Source of the DNA: Bog-473 sp963766995
Lineage (GTDB): Bacteria; Actinomycetota; Acidimicrobiia; Acidimicrobiales; RAAP-2
Assembly (NCBI GenBank): GCA_963766995.1
Contig: CAVYCE010000002.1
Location: forward strand, 310,001-374,000
Direction: 5' to 3'
Length of the DNA: 64,000 nt
Numbering within the stretch: the stretch's first letter is position 1; every line of letters starts with the position of its first letter. Positions 33,618 through 42,902 of this stretch are shown in pieces. The notes beneath the pieces were generated by a model that was given only the letters and a program-made list of their open reading frames with translations, ran no database searches and was not told the DNA's origin. The translations under genes were made by a program, and so were the position numbers.

Positions 33618-34352
33618 CTAAATGACCGGCACCCCGCAGGCGTCGTTGCAGCGGATGAGGATCCAGCGAGACCTCTTCGGATCCCACTCCCATTCGGTCA
33701 TGGAGGCGTGCATGATGCGCGCCCACCCCCGTCCGCTGGCCGAGGCCGGGATCTGCAGGAAAGAAATCATGGTGGACTCGATCACCCCCGCGTGCACCGC
33801 GGCCACCACCAACTCCCCCGGATGCCGCAGCGCCAACTCATGCACCGCCGCCGACGCTCGCCCCACGAAACCGGTCCAGCTCTCCCCGCCCGGAGCGATT
33901 GGCACCTCCGGATGGGTGTCCCACTCGGGCACGCCGAAGGCATCGATCACTTCCCGCCAGCTCAACGCGTCGGCCTCACCCGGATGAAGCTCACACAAGT
34001 CACATTGCCGAATGACCTGATCCGCCCCAGCCCCTTCCGCCAGGCGTAGCACCGGCCGCAGCAGTTCGGCCGTCTCCACCGCTCGGGGGAGGACGGACGA
34101 GTACAGGGCATCCACAGCGCCCAACTCCCCCGTCTCGGCCAACCGTGCCGCCAACGCCCTCACCTGCCGCCGGCCCAAATCGGTCAGCCCCGTGCACCCG
34201 CGCTCACCACCGACGACGCCAGCCACGTTGCACTCGGCCTCACCATGGCGCATCAGCACCACCCGACTGGAGGCATCGGTGCGCTCGAACACTCGTCGCA
34301 CGCCTTCGGGCACCCCGAACGATGCCCCCAGCCCCGCCTCCGACGAGGTCAC
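33618..34352 (-). CDS. Histidine phosphatase (phosphoglycerate mutase-like) family protein
   Basis: 244 residues from the GTG at 34352, whose GTGA overlaps the stop of the VWA gene. The catalytic motif VLMRHGEAECN is near residue 36, a second Arg pair is in SSVLPRAVETAELL, and the second His is in VAAVHAGVIEST. The branch is not that of glycolytic mutases, because the substrate-binding residues are not recognisable, so the phosphorylated substrate is unknown. It is the last gene of the proA-MoxR-VWA string. Confidence 0.82.
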   Translation of the reverse strand: MTSSEAGLGASFGVPEGVRRVFERTDASSRVVLMRHGEAECNVAGVVGGERGCTGLTDLGRRQVRALAARLAETGELGAVDALYSSVLPRAVETAELLRPVLRLAEGAGADQVIRQCDLCELHPGEADALSWREVIDAFGVPEWDTHPEVPIAPGGESWTGFVGRASAAVHELALRHPGELVVAAVHAGVIESTMISFLQIPASASGRGWARIMHASMTEWEWDPKRSRWILIRCNDACGVPVI

Positions 34353-35821
34353 GCCAAGTTGCCGACGAAATGTTCCAGCTGCCGCAGCGTCCGGCACTCG
34401 ACCACGTCATCGCAATGAGCGGCATATTCACCCACAATCGAGTCGCCCGATCCCCAGTAGTCACGCGGTTCAGGGTTCAGCCAGTAGACACGCCGGGCCC
34501 GCTGCTGGAGATCCTCGACCACCCAGGACTGGGAGGCGTGATAGTTGTTGCGGGCATCACCCAGCAGCAATACCGAAGAGCGCGAGGTCACTTCGTCCCC
34601 CCACCGACGGTGGAATTCGGTCAGCGCATGGCCGTAGTCGGAGTGGCCGTCGACCCAGATCACATCGGCTTCCGAATTGATTCGAGCCACCGCTTCGGCC
34701 GGGTCGACCACGCCTTCGAAGAACCGAGTTACCTCGTCAATGCCGTCGACGAAGACGAACGCCCTGACCTTTGAGAACTGCGAGCTGATGGCGTACACCA
34801 GGTGCAACGTGAATCGGGCAAACGAAGCCACCGACCCCGAAATGTCAGCAATGACGAAGATCTCCGGCTTGGCGGGGCGTGGGTGCCGGTATCGCGGCTC
34901 AATCGGCACTCCACCCGTCGACAACGACCGACGCATGGTGGCCCGGAAGTCCAACGGCCCCTTCCGACCGTGGCGCCGCTTGCGGGCCAACCGCACCGCC
35001 ATCTTCCGCGAGAGGGGCTGCAGCACCCGGTGCAATACAGCCAACTCCTCGCGCGTGGCGTGCATCACGTCGATGTCCTCGGGCAGGGGCTTGCGCACCG
35101 AGCGGGCCAGCGCCTCGGCCCCCCGGTCTTCCACCAGCCGCCGTCGAATCTCCGTCTCCACCGCGCGCCGAAACTTCTCGATGCGCGCCTTGTACTCGTC
35201 GGCCGCCAACCGCTCTTCCAAATCCGTCAGCCCGTCACCGCCGGCTGCCGACCCTCGAGCCTGCCCCAGCAGTTTTTGGAGCACCGCGTCCAAGTCGAGG
35301 TTCCGCAGCGTGCGGTACAGGTAGTACGTGCCTCCAACCGGGCGCCCCGGCTCCATGCCGGCATAGCGGTCGACCGCGTTGCGAGCCACCACATTCATCA
35401 GCGCCGCATCGGCTGACAACAGCGACTTGAACAACAGCTCAGCCAATTCCTCGGGCGTCATGCCTTCGCCACCACCGGAGCCGTTCCACGACCGACCCTT
35501 GCCCCGCATGCCACCATCGCCAGTGCCCGCCGCACCGTCCTGTTCCCCGCCTTCACCTTCGTCTTCCCCGTCGGCTCCGAACCCACCTTCGGAGGCGGCA
35601 CCGCCCGTTCGAACCGCGAAGAACACCTCAAAGGCCGTCTCAAAGGCGCGCCAGTGAGACGACGACTTCACCAAGGTGCCGGCCAGCGCGTACTTCAGGC
35701 CTTCGCGGTCCTCGAGGGGAATGTGCCGCATGGCCTCGGCTGCGTCCAAGTGCTCGGTCAGCGAAACCGGCAGGCCGGCCTTGCGCAACTCGGTGACGAA
35801 ACCCGACAACAGATCGAGCAT
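34349..35821 (-). CDS. VWA domain protein (CoxE-like)
   Basis: 490 residues. The N-terminus LLSGFVTELRKAGLPVS and the following helices resemble CoxE-type proteins. A Gly/Glu-rich low-complexity linker lies near 85-125. The C-terminal VWA domain has the MIDAS motif DISGS in EIFVIADISGSVASF and a later Asp in WVDGHSDYGHA. Such proteins pair with MoxR ATPases to mature or load metal cofactors in enzymes such as CO dehydrogenase. None of those enzymes is encoded in this window. The gap to the MoxR gene is 2 nt. Confidence 0.85.
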   Translation of the reverse strand: MLDLLSGFVTELRKAGLPVSLTEHLDAAEAMRHIPLEDREGLKYALAGTLVKSSSHWRAFETAFEVFFAVRTGGAASEGGFGADGEDEGEGGEQDGAAGTGDGGMRGKGRSWNGSGGGEGMTPEELAELLFKSLLSADAALMNVVARNAVDRYAGMEPGRPVGGTYYLYRTLRNLDLDAVLQKLLGQARGSAAGGDGLTDLEERLAADEYKARIEKFRRAVETEIRRRLVEDRGAEALARSVRKPLPEDIDVMHATREELAVLHRVLQPLSRKMAVRLARKRRHGRKGPLDFRATMRRSLSTGGVPIEPRYRHPRPAKPEIFVIADISGSVASFARFTLHLVYAISSQFSKVRAFVFVDGIDEVTRFFEGVVDPAEAVARINSEADVIWVDGHSDYGHALTEFHRRWGDEVTSRSSVLLLGDARNNYHASQSWVVEDLQQRARRVYWLNPEPRDYWGSGDSIVGEYAAHCDDVVECRTLRQLEHFVGNLA

Positions 35822-35823
35822 GG

Positions 35824-36738
35824 CTAGCTCACCGTAAGCAGTTCCTTGGAGGCCCGCTCGATGTCGGCTTGATACTTCAACAAAATGTGCAAGGTATCCC
35901 TGGCCCCCGCCGCGTCAATCGTGTCCACACCCAAGATCACCAGGGTGCGCGCCCAGTCCAGGGTTTCGGACACCGAGGGAGCCTTGCGCAGCTCCAACGT
36001 GCGCAAGGACCGCACGATGCGGGCCACTTGGTCGGCCAGCTCCTCGCTGATTCCCGGCACGCGCGACCGCACAATCTCCCGCTCCCGATCGAGGTCCGGG
36101 TAATCGACGTGGAGGTACAAGCACCGACGCTTCAGGGCTTCGGACAGTTCACGGGTGTTGTTCGACGTCAGGAACACCATGGGCAACTGCGTGGCCTTTA
36201 CTGTGCCCAGCTCGGGAATGGAGACCTGGTACTCACTGAGAATCTCCAACAACAGCGCCTCGGTCTCGAGCTCCACTCGGTCGACCTCGTCGACCAACAG
36301 GACCACCGGGTCAGTGGCTCGGATGGCTTCCAACAGTGGACGAGCCAGCAGGAAGTCCTCGGAGAAGATGTCCTCCTCCAGCTCTTTCCACGATGGACCT
36401 TCCCGCTCCTCCTGCCCGTGCTCGCCGGCCTGAATTCGCAACAGCTGCTTGCGGTAGTTCCACTCGTAGAGGGCCTTGGACTCGTCCAATCCTTCGTAAC
36501 ACTGCAGACGAATCAATCGTGCCCCCGTGAGGTCGGCCACCGACTTGGCCAGCTGCGTCTTGCCCGTGCCAGCCGGCCCCTCGACCAATACCGGCTTGCT
36601 CAACCGGTCGGCCAGGTAGACCACGCCACTGATGGAGTCGTCAGCGAGATACCCGACACCGGCCAGTCCGCTGCGCACAGCATCGAGTGACTCAAACCTG
36701 GGCGGGCCGGCGTCCGGCAATCCCAACGCCCCGCTCAC
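35824..36738 (-). CDS. MoxR-family AAA+ ATPase
   Basis: Chaperone-like ATPase of 304 residues. Walker A is VEGPAGTGKTQLAKS and Walker B is VVLLVDEVDRVE, with sensor 1 in VFLTSNNTREL. The GTG at 36738 overlaps the proA stop as GTGA, so it appears translationally coupled to proline biosynthesis. With the VWA gene it forms the usual MoxR-VWA pair. The client protein is unknown. Confidence 0.9.
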   Translation of the reverse strand: MSGALGLPDAGPPRFESLDAVRSGLAGVGYLADDSISGVVYLADRLSKPVLVEGPAGTGKTQLAKSVADLTGARLIRLQCYEGLDESKALYEWNYRKQLLRIQAGEHGQEEREGPSWKELEEDIFSEDFLLARPLLEAIRATDPVVLLVDEVDRVELETEALLLEILSEYQVSIPELGTVKATQLPMVFLTSNNTRELSEALKRRCLYLHVDYPDLDREREIVRSRVPGISEELADQVARIVRSLRTLELRKAPSVSETLDWARTLVILGVDTIDAAGARDTLHILLKYQADIERASKELLTVS

Positions 36739-37988
36739 GAGCGCACATGCCCGTCACCACGAACTACCCATTTCACACTGGTCAACTCTCTGACTCCCAT
36801 CGGTCCGCGGGCATGCAGCTTCTGAGTGGAGATGCCGACCTCGGCGCCCAACCCCAGCTCATCCCCGTCCACAAACCGCGTCGATGCGTTTACCAGCACC
36901 GCCGCCGCGTCTACTTCGGCCACAAAGCGATCGGCCGTCTTCACGTCCCCAGTGACAATGGCCTCCGAATGCCCCGAGCTGTAACGGGTGATGTGTTCAA
37001 TGGCCGAGCCGAGATCGTCCACCACACCTACCGCCACAATCGGCCCAAGAAATTCGTCGGCAAAATCGCTCTCACTGGCCTTCACCGCTTCGGGCACCAG
37101 TGGGCACGCTCGCTCGTCGCCCCGAATCTCCACCCCGGCCGCCCGCAACGCCTCGCCCACGCGGGGCAGGAAGGCGCCGGCGACATCGACGTGCACCAAG
37201 ACCGTCTCCGCCGCGTTGCACACACCGAAGCGATGGGTCTTGGCGTTCACCACGATGTCGTGCGCCATGGAGAGATCGGCTGCGGCATCGACGTAAACAT
37301 GGCAGTTGCCATCACCGTCGAGGACATACGGCACGGTGGCGTTCTCGAGCATTGATGCAATCAGTGCCGGCCCGCCGCGTGGGATGAGGCAATCGACCAG
37401 TCCGCGCAGCCGCATGAAGGCCACCGCCGTCTCGTGCGAAGTGTCCTCCACCAACGCCACCGAATCTTCTGGCAAGCCAGCCTTGGTCGCCGCCCGCCGC
37501 AGCAACGCCACGATGGCCTGGTTGGAGGCCAGCGCCGAGTCTGAGCCCCGCAGGAACGCTGCGTTGCCGGCCTTGAGGCACAACCCGGCCGCGTCGCTCG
37601 TCACATTGGGCCGATTCTCGTAAATCACACCGACCACACCGAGCGGCACCCGCACCCTCGACACCCGCAGCCCGTTGGGCCGCACCCAACCGTCGACCAC
37701 CTCGCCCACCGGGTCGGGCAATGTCGCCACCTTGCGCAGCCCGGCGGCCATGGAGCGGACGCGGTCCTCGGTGAGGCGGAGTCGATCTTGAGCCGACGCC
37801 GCCATTCCGCCGGACTCGGCGCGGGCGAGATCTTCGGCATTGGCTTGCACCAATGAGGCCCACTCTTCTTCGAGCAAGTCAGCGGCCACTCGCAGGGCGT
37901 CATCGCGCACCGACGAAGACGCTCGGCCCACGGCCCGAGACGCGTCTCGGACGCGGCGAGCCAGCTGCTCAAGACCCGTCGTAGTCAC
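36735..37988 (-). CDS. proA: Glutamate-5-semialdehyde dehydrogenase
   Basis: Second step of proline synthesis. The catalytic Cys is in AKTHRFGVCNAAETVLVH, and the nucleotide site is around LKAGNAAFLRGS and the VDCLIPRGG stretch. The GTG at 37988, 4 nt after the proB stop, yields 417 residues, the standard size. The longer frame to 38018 overlaps proB. It follows proB. Confidence 0.94.
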   Translation of the reverse strand: MTTTGLEQLARRVRDASRAVGRASSSVRDDALRVAADLLEEEWASLVQANAEDLARAESGGMAASAQDRLRLTEDRVRSMAAGLRKVATLPDPVGEVVDGWVRPNGLRVSRVRVPLGVVGVIYENRPNVTSDAAGLCLKAGNAAFLRGSDSALASNQAIVALLRRAATKAGLPEDSVALVEDTSHETAVAFMRLRGLVDCLIPRGGPALIASMLENATVPYVLDGDGNCHVYVDAAADLSMAHDIVVNAKTHRFGVCNAAETVLVHVDVAGAFLPRVGEALRAAGVEIRGDERACPLVPEAVKASESDFADEFLGPIVAVGVVDDLGSAIEHITRYSSGHSEAIVTGDVKTADRFVAEVDAAAVLVNASTRFVDGDELGLGAEVGISTQKLHARGPMGVRELTSVKWVVRGDGHVRS

Positions 37989-37992
37989 CAAA

Positions 37993-39063
37993 TCAGCGTA
38001 CAAGCACCAGGTCGTCACAGTGGACGGCCACGGGTGACATGTCGTCAGGTAATTCGTGCGTGCGGCGCCCCAGCCAGACTGCTGATTGGCCCGAATGGAG
38101 CCGGACCAGACCCTTGGCGAACACCTTGTCGTCGGGACCCACGATCTCTACGGCGTCGTCAGGATCGAACTCTCCCTCCACGCGCACAATGCCGGCTGAG
38201 AGCAGCGAACGACCACCCTCGGCCAAGGCCTTTTGGGCGCCGTCGTCGACGAACAGGCGTCCCGACGCTCCGAGGGCGAAGGCGATCCACAACTTGCGGG
38301 CGGACAAGCGGTGAGGACGGGCTCGAAAGACGGTTCCTACCCCAGCCTCGCCTCCCACCGCCGCGGCCACGACGCCGGCCCGGCCGGCATCGGCAATGAC
38401 AGTCTCAACGCCCGACCAGGTGGCTATTTTGGCCGCGGCCAGCTTGGAAGCCATGCCCCCGCTGCCCACATCGGACCCCGGTCCACCGGCCAACTGTTCC
38501 ACGTGGTGATCGATCTCCAACACTTCCTCGATCAACGACGCCTCTGAGACCAAACGAGGGTCGGCGGTGAACAAACCGGGGGCATCCGTCAGCAGTAACA
38601 GCAGCTCGGCTCCGACCAGGTGGGCCACTAATGCGGCCAGTCGATCGTTGTCGCCGAAGCGGATCTCCTCATCGGCCACTGCATCGTTCTCGTTCACTAC
38701 CGGGACGACACCCATGTCCACGAGATGCTCCAGCGTGCCGCGGGCGTGCAGATACTGGGTTCGATGCACGAAGTCCAACGGCGCCAGCAACACTTGTCCG
38801 GCCAACAGGCGATGCGGGTCGAGACCGTCCTGCCAGAGGCGCATCAGCCGGTGCTGGCCCACAGCCGATACGGCCTGCAGCACGGCAGCATCATTGGGCC
38901 GCTCCTTGCCCTGCCCCAGCGCAGCCCATCCGGCGGCGATAGCTCCCGAGGTGACCACCACCACCGTGTGCCCGGCGGTGCGCACCTGGGCGATCTCCGA
39001 ACACAACCGGTCCACCGTCGACGCGGTGACCGAGGAGGAGCCCACCTTGACGACGATCTTCAT
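37993..39063 (-). CDS. proB: Glutamate 5-kinase
   Basis: First step of proline synthesis. The amino-acid-kinase domain has VVKVGSSSVT at the N-terminus, VVVTSGAIAAGWAALG and NENDAVADEEIRFGDND. A C-terminal PUA domain begins near residue 275. The 356 residues fit ProB with PUA. It is 10 nt downstream of obgE. Confidence 0.95.
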   Translation of the reverse strand: MKIVVKVGSSSVTASTVDRLCSEIAQVRTAGHTVVVVTSGAIAAGWAALGQGKERPNDAAVLQAVSAVGQHRLMRLWQDGLDPHRLLAGQVLLAPLDFVHRTQYLHARGTLEHLVDMGVVPVVNENDAVADEEIRFGDNDRLAALVAHLVGAELLLLLTDAPGLFTADPRLVSEASLIEEVLEIDHHVEQLAGGPGSDVGSGGMASKLAAAKIATWSGVETVIADAGRAGVVAAAVGGEAGVGTVFRARPHRLSARKLWIAFALGASGRLFVDDGAQKALAEGGRSLLSAGIVRVEGEFDPDDAVEIVGPDDKVFAKGLVRLHSGQSAVWLGRRTHELPDDMSPVAVHCDDLVLVR

Positions 39064-39073
39064 CCCGATGACC

Positions 39074-40321
39074 TCACTCGCCCCAAGTGAAGGTCATGTC
39101 ACCCACTGTGACTTCATCGCCCTCACGGACACCGGCCCGCGAGAGGGCCCGGTCCACGCCCAGCCGGCGCAATCGCTTCACTGCCTCGGCCAGCGCCCCT
39201 TCGTCGTTGAGGTCGGAGAAGGCCACGGCCCGTTCGGCTATCCGACCCACCACCAGCCAGTTGCCGGGGCTGAGTCGCTGCACGTCCACTCCTTCGGGCA
39301 CGGGACGGTGCGTCACTACGGCCGACGTCACCGCGACCTCGGCCGCTTGACGTGCGTCCACCACCATGACGGCCAACTTCTCGACCAAGGGTCGCACGCC
39401 GATGCCGGTGATCGACGAGAGCACCAGGTCGCAGACGCCAGAGTCGTCGGCCAGATCGACCTTGCTGCCCACCACGAGACGGGGCCGCTCCGCCAGCTCG
39501 GGCTGGTAGTCGCCCAGCTCTCCTAGCAAAATACGTAGTTGCTCGTCAGGCTGGTGCAGGGCATGCGGGTCCAGATCCAGTAGCACCACCAACACCCGAG
39601 CCCGCTCAATATGGCGCAAGAAGCGATGTCCTAGGCCCTTACCTTCGGCCGCTCCCTCCACCAATCCCGGGATGTCGGCCATGACGAACTCGGTGAAGTC
39701 GTGCGCGCTACCCACCCGCACCACTCCAAGATGCGGCTCCAGCGTGGTGAAGGGATAGTCGGCGATCTTGGGCTTGGCCGCTGACACCGTGGAGATCAGA
39801 GTGGACTTGCCGGCGTTCGGAAAACCGACCAGTGCGACGTCGGCCATGAGTTTGAGCTCCATATCGAGCCAGCGCTCCTGCCCCTTCTCGCCTTGTTCAG
39901 CAAAGGCGGGAGCACGACGTCGGTTAGACAAGAAGCGCGAGTTCCCCCGACCGCCCTGACCGCCCTCGGCAATCAGGAATCGAAACCCTTCGTGGGCCAG
40001 GTCGCAGACCACGGCTCCTTCGGCGTCGCGCACCACGGTGCCAACCGGTACCGGCACCTCAATGTCCTTGCCTCTGGCGCCGTGGCGCTTTCCGCCACTG
40101 CCGTGTACGCCGTCGGTGGCTCGCCGATGGGGATGGTCACGGAATCCCAGCAAGGAGAACTGGTTGGTGGAAGCGGTCAGCCAGACATCGCCGCCGTGTC
40201 CGCCATCGCCCCCATCAGGACCGCCGCGGTCCACATGAGCTTCACGGCGCCATGACACGGCACCCGCACCGCCGTCTCCGGCGCGGGCATGCAGTTGCGC
40301 CTGATCAACGAATCCGGACAT
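39074..40321 (-). CDS. obgE: Obg family GTPase CgtA
   Basis: Ribosome-associated GTPase linked to 50S assembly and the stringent response. The N-terminal Gly-rich OBG domain (RGGPDGGDGGHGGDV), the G domain with GFPNAGKST and DIPGLVEGAAEGKGLG, and the C-terminal OCT domain are all present in 415 residues. Usually it follows rpmA directly. Here a 5.7-kb block separates them. Confidence 0.96.
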   Translation of the reverse strand: MSGFVDQAQLHARAGDGGAGAVSWRREAHVDRGGPDGGDGGHGGDVWLTASTNQFSLLGFRDHPHRRATDGVHGSGGKRHGARGKDIEVPVPVGTVVRDAEGAVVCDLAHEGFRFLIAEGGQGGRGNSRFLSNRRRAPAFAEQGEKGQERWLDMELKLMADVALVGFPNAGKSTLISTVSAAKPKIADYPFTTLEPHLGVVRVGSAHDFTEFVMADIPGLVEGAAEGKGLGHRFLRHIERARVLVVLLDLDPHALHQPDEQLRILLGELGDYQPELAERPRLVVGSKVDLADDSGVCDLVLSSITGIGVRPLVEKLAVMVVDARQAAEVAVTSAVVTHRPVPEGVDVQRLSPGNWLVVGRIAERAVAFSDLNDEGALAEAVKRLRRLGVDRALSRAGVREGDEVTVGDMTFTWGE

Positions 40322-40369
40322 GAAGGTCCAGCTTACGGGCCAAACCAGCCCTGCTCGGTATGCTCGGAT

Positions 40370-40912
40370 ATGGCCGTTCGACGAATCCTCATCGCCCTCA
40401 CGGGCCTAGCCGCTCTCGCCGGCACCACCATCAGCACCGCTGCCACAGCCGGCGCCGCTACTTCGCACCTGACGGCCTCAGCTTCATCTTCGGCCAAAGC
40501 CGCCAAACCGTGTGGCCTCCTGACCAAGTCCACCATCAGCCACGTAGTAGGCAAGACGGCGAAAACGGGCCAACCCAGCACCCTGGTCTTCTACCCAGGG
40601 CAGAAGGTGTGCACCTGGGACATGACCACACCCAATACCTCGCTTACCATCACCTACGAGCCGAAGGTCACGGAAGCGAATCTCACCAAAACCAACGGTG
40701 AGCTGGGAGGGCAGGCCCATCGGATCAAGGGGGTGGGCACGGTGGCCTACCTCATCTGCTTCGAAGCCCAAAGTGGGATCACGCCTCAGTGTGAGATGCG
40801 GGCCTTCGGCAAAGGCACCACCTTTTCCTTCGTGCTGGCCGGCACTGGCACCGACCAGGTCATGGCCAAGCAGATCGAGACCATCGGCAAAAAGGTTTAC
40901 GCCAACCTCTGA
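40370..40912 (+). CDS. Secreted protein of unknown function
   Basis: Not recognised. The ATG at 40370 gives 180 residues with a signal peptide MAVRRILIALTGLAALAG ending near an Ala-rich TAGAATS site. The mature part has CGLLTKSTISHVVGK, KVCTWDM, AYLICFEAQ and PQCEM, so four Cys could pair. The layout resembles DUF3558-type exported proteins, but there is no lipobox. The end overlaps the convergent amidohydrolase gene by 16 bp. The 48-bp gap to obgE, which is divergent, shows no promoter I would trust. Confidence 0.7.
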   Translation: MAVRRILIALTGLAALAGTTISTAATAGAATSHLTASASSSAKAAKPCGLLTKSTISHVVGKTAKTGQPSTLVFYPGQKVCTWDMTTPNTSLTITYEPKVTEANLTKTNGELGGQAHRIKGVGTVAYLICFEAQSGITPQCEMRAFGKGTTFSFVLAGTGTDQVMAKQIETIGKKVYANL

Positions 40913-42210
40913 GCGAGGCGGCGAGCCCGCTGCGCCACTTCGGCTCGGGCCCGCTCCCGATCGACCGTCAGCGACGCTCCACCAGACACCACCGCCACGC
41001 CGTCCACCCACACATCGGTCACCAAATAGCCCGCTCCCGCCCACACCAGGTGCCCGAGGAGTTCGGCCACGCTCAGAGACGGCACAAACCGGGCGTCGTC
41101 GGTACGGACCCGGATGATGTCGGCCGGGCGACCCACCTCGAGCGAACCCACGCTCAAGCCCAGCGCCTCGGCCCCGCCGCGCGTCGCCATCCGCAAGGCC
41201 TCCGCCGTCGACAGTGCCGCCGGATCGCCGGCCACGGAACGGGCCAAGATGGCGGCCAGGCGCATCTCGTCCCACAGGTGCAAATCGTCATTGGAAGCGG
41301 GGCCATCAGTACCCAGACCCACCCGCACGCCGCGATCCAACAGCGCCCGCAACGGCGCTACTCCCGAACCCAGTTTCCCGTTGCTCCCGGGACAGTGCGC
41401 TACGGCGACGCCGCGTTCGGCCAATACGTCCATCTCAGATTCGTCGAGCCAGATCCCGTGGGCGGCAATGACACGGCCGTCGAGCGCTCCCACCGAATCC
41501 AACACCGCCGGTGCGCCCATGCCGTAGCGCTCCTGCACTACCACTCCTTCGGCGACGGTCTCAGACAGGTGGATCTGGAGCAATGCATCGCGGTGCTGGG
41601 CCTCCTCAGCCACCGCGGCCAAGCCGTCCAATGGCACCGTGTAGACCGCATGCGGACCGAATCCCACCGACAGCAATCCGGCTCGACCGTCCATCTCATC
41701 GAAGAGGCGGCATGCCGCATCAAGCATGACCGGCCATGACTTGGAGGGGCCACCACCGGGCACATCAAAGATGCCAGGCGTGTACACACAACGGATGCCC
41801 GAGGCCACGGCGGCGTCGGCCACGGCTTCGGGATGTTCATAGTGCTCGCACGTGGTCGTAATGCCATTGGACAGCATCTCGTCGGCCCCGAGCGTCATAC
41901 CCCAGAACACGTCCTCATCGGTAGACAAGGCTTCCCGCGGCCATACCGACTCGTTGAGCCAGCGATCCAATGGCAATCCATCGCCGGCGCTACGCATCAG
42001 CGTCATGGGCGAGTGCGCGTGGGTATTGACCATGCCTGGCATGACGATGCCACCCACGTCACGCACTTCAGTGTCGACCGCAGCGGCCGTCTCGGTTGGA
42101 TCGCCCACCCAGGTGATCACCCCATCGGCGAATTCCACCGCCCCGGGCTGCCACACCGTCCCGTCCGAATCAACGGTGAACACGGCATCAGCGACGAGCC
42201 GTACCGTCAC
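40897..42210 (-). CDS. Amidohydrolase, MtaD/SsnA-like deaminase
   Basis: 437-residue metal-dependent deaminase family protein. Metal ligands are in VNTHAHSPMTLMRS (HxH), LLQIHLSET, VIAAHGIWLDE and GLGTDGPASND. The sequence resembles S-adenosylhomocysteine/5'-methylthioadenosine deaminases. A purine nucleoside phosphorylase gene 2.7 kb away supports a role in purine or MTA salvage, but the exact substrate is inference. It starts with GTG and follows the DtxR-family gene by 20 nt. Confidence 0.82.
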   Translation of the reverse strand: MTVRLVADAVFTVDSDGTVWQPGAVEFADGVITWVGDPTETAAAVDTEVRDVGGIVMPGMVNTHAHSPMTLMRSAGDGLPLDRWLNESVWPREALSTDEDVFWGMTLGADEMLSNGITTTCEHYEHPEAVADAAVASGIRCVYTPGIFDVPGGGPSKSWPVMLDAACRLFDEMDGRAGLLSVGFGPHAVYTVPLDGLAAVAEEAQHRDALLQIHLSETVAEGVVVQERYGMGAPAVLDSVGALDGRVIAAHGIWLDESEMDVLAERGVAVAHCPGSNGKLGSGVAPLRALLDRGVRVGLGTDGPASNDDLHLWDEMRLAAILARSVAGDPAALSTAEALRMATRGGAEALGLSVGSLEVGRPADIIRVRTDDARFVPSLSVAELLGHLVWAGAGYLVTDVWVDGVAVVSGGASLTVDRERARAEVAQRARRLAQRLA

Positions 42211-42230
42211 GTCACGGCCCCCGTAGCAGT

Positions 42231-42902
42231 TCAGGCAGCGCCGACGAAGAGGCGGTCGGACAGCTCAGCCGACAACCGCAACACAAGTGGCCGTCCTTCC
42301 ACCAGTACCTCGGTGGCCCCATCGTCACCCCGAGCACCGACTACCGCCACGACACCGGGAATAAAGCCGCCCTCACCCAATAACGTCAACGAGACCATGT
42401 TGAGCTCCACTTCTTCGCTGATGCGCATCAGGCGCACCCGTTCACCGGTATCCACCTGGGCCAGCGGACGAGTCACTACATCCGACAACGGCGAACCCGA
42501 GCCCGGAATCGGATTGCCATGGGGGCACGTGGCCGGGTCTCCCAGCAATTCGATCAGACGCGCCTCGACGTCATCGGAGATGACGTGCTCCCAGCGTCCC
42601 GCCTCTCGGTGCACCTTGTGCCACTCCAGGCCGATGACATCGACCAATAGCCGCTCAGCCAGGCGATGCTTGCGCACCACCTTCTCGGCCAGAGTGCGAC
42701 CCTGCTCCGTCAAGCTCAACCGGCGACCCTCGCGAGTCACATAGCCGTCGTCCATCAGACGCTCGAGCATCTCGGACACCGAAGGGGCCGATCGACCGAG
42801 GCGCTCGGCGATGCGAGCCTGAATGACCGGCACCCCCTCCTCAGCCAACGAAAGGATGGTCTCGAGATACTCCTCGACCGGTGGGTGGTATTCAGCCACC
42901 AT
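42231..42902 (-). CDS. DtxR/IdeR-family metal-dependent repressor
   Basis: 223 residues. The N-terminal winged helix contains QARIAERLGRSAPSVSEML and GYVTREGRRLSLTEQG. The dimerisation/metal domain has VHREAGRWEHVISDDVE and CPHGNPIPG, which match the ligands of IdeR-like proteins. A C-terminal SH3-like domain follows. It overlaps the copper amine oxidase gene by 11 bp and may control that operon. Whether it senses iron or manganese cannot be told. Confidence 0.9.
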   Translation of the reverse strand: MVAEYHPPVEEYLETILSLAEEGVPVIQARIAERLGRSAPSVSEMLERLMDDGYVTREGRRLSLTEQGRTLAEKVVRKHRLAERLLVDVIGLEWHKVHREAGRWEHVISDDVEARLIELLGDPATCPHGNPIPGSGSPLSDVVTRPLAQVDTGERVRLMRISEEVELNMVSLTLLGEGGFIPGVVAVVGARGDDGATEVLVEGRPLVLRLSAELSDRLFVGAA

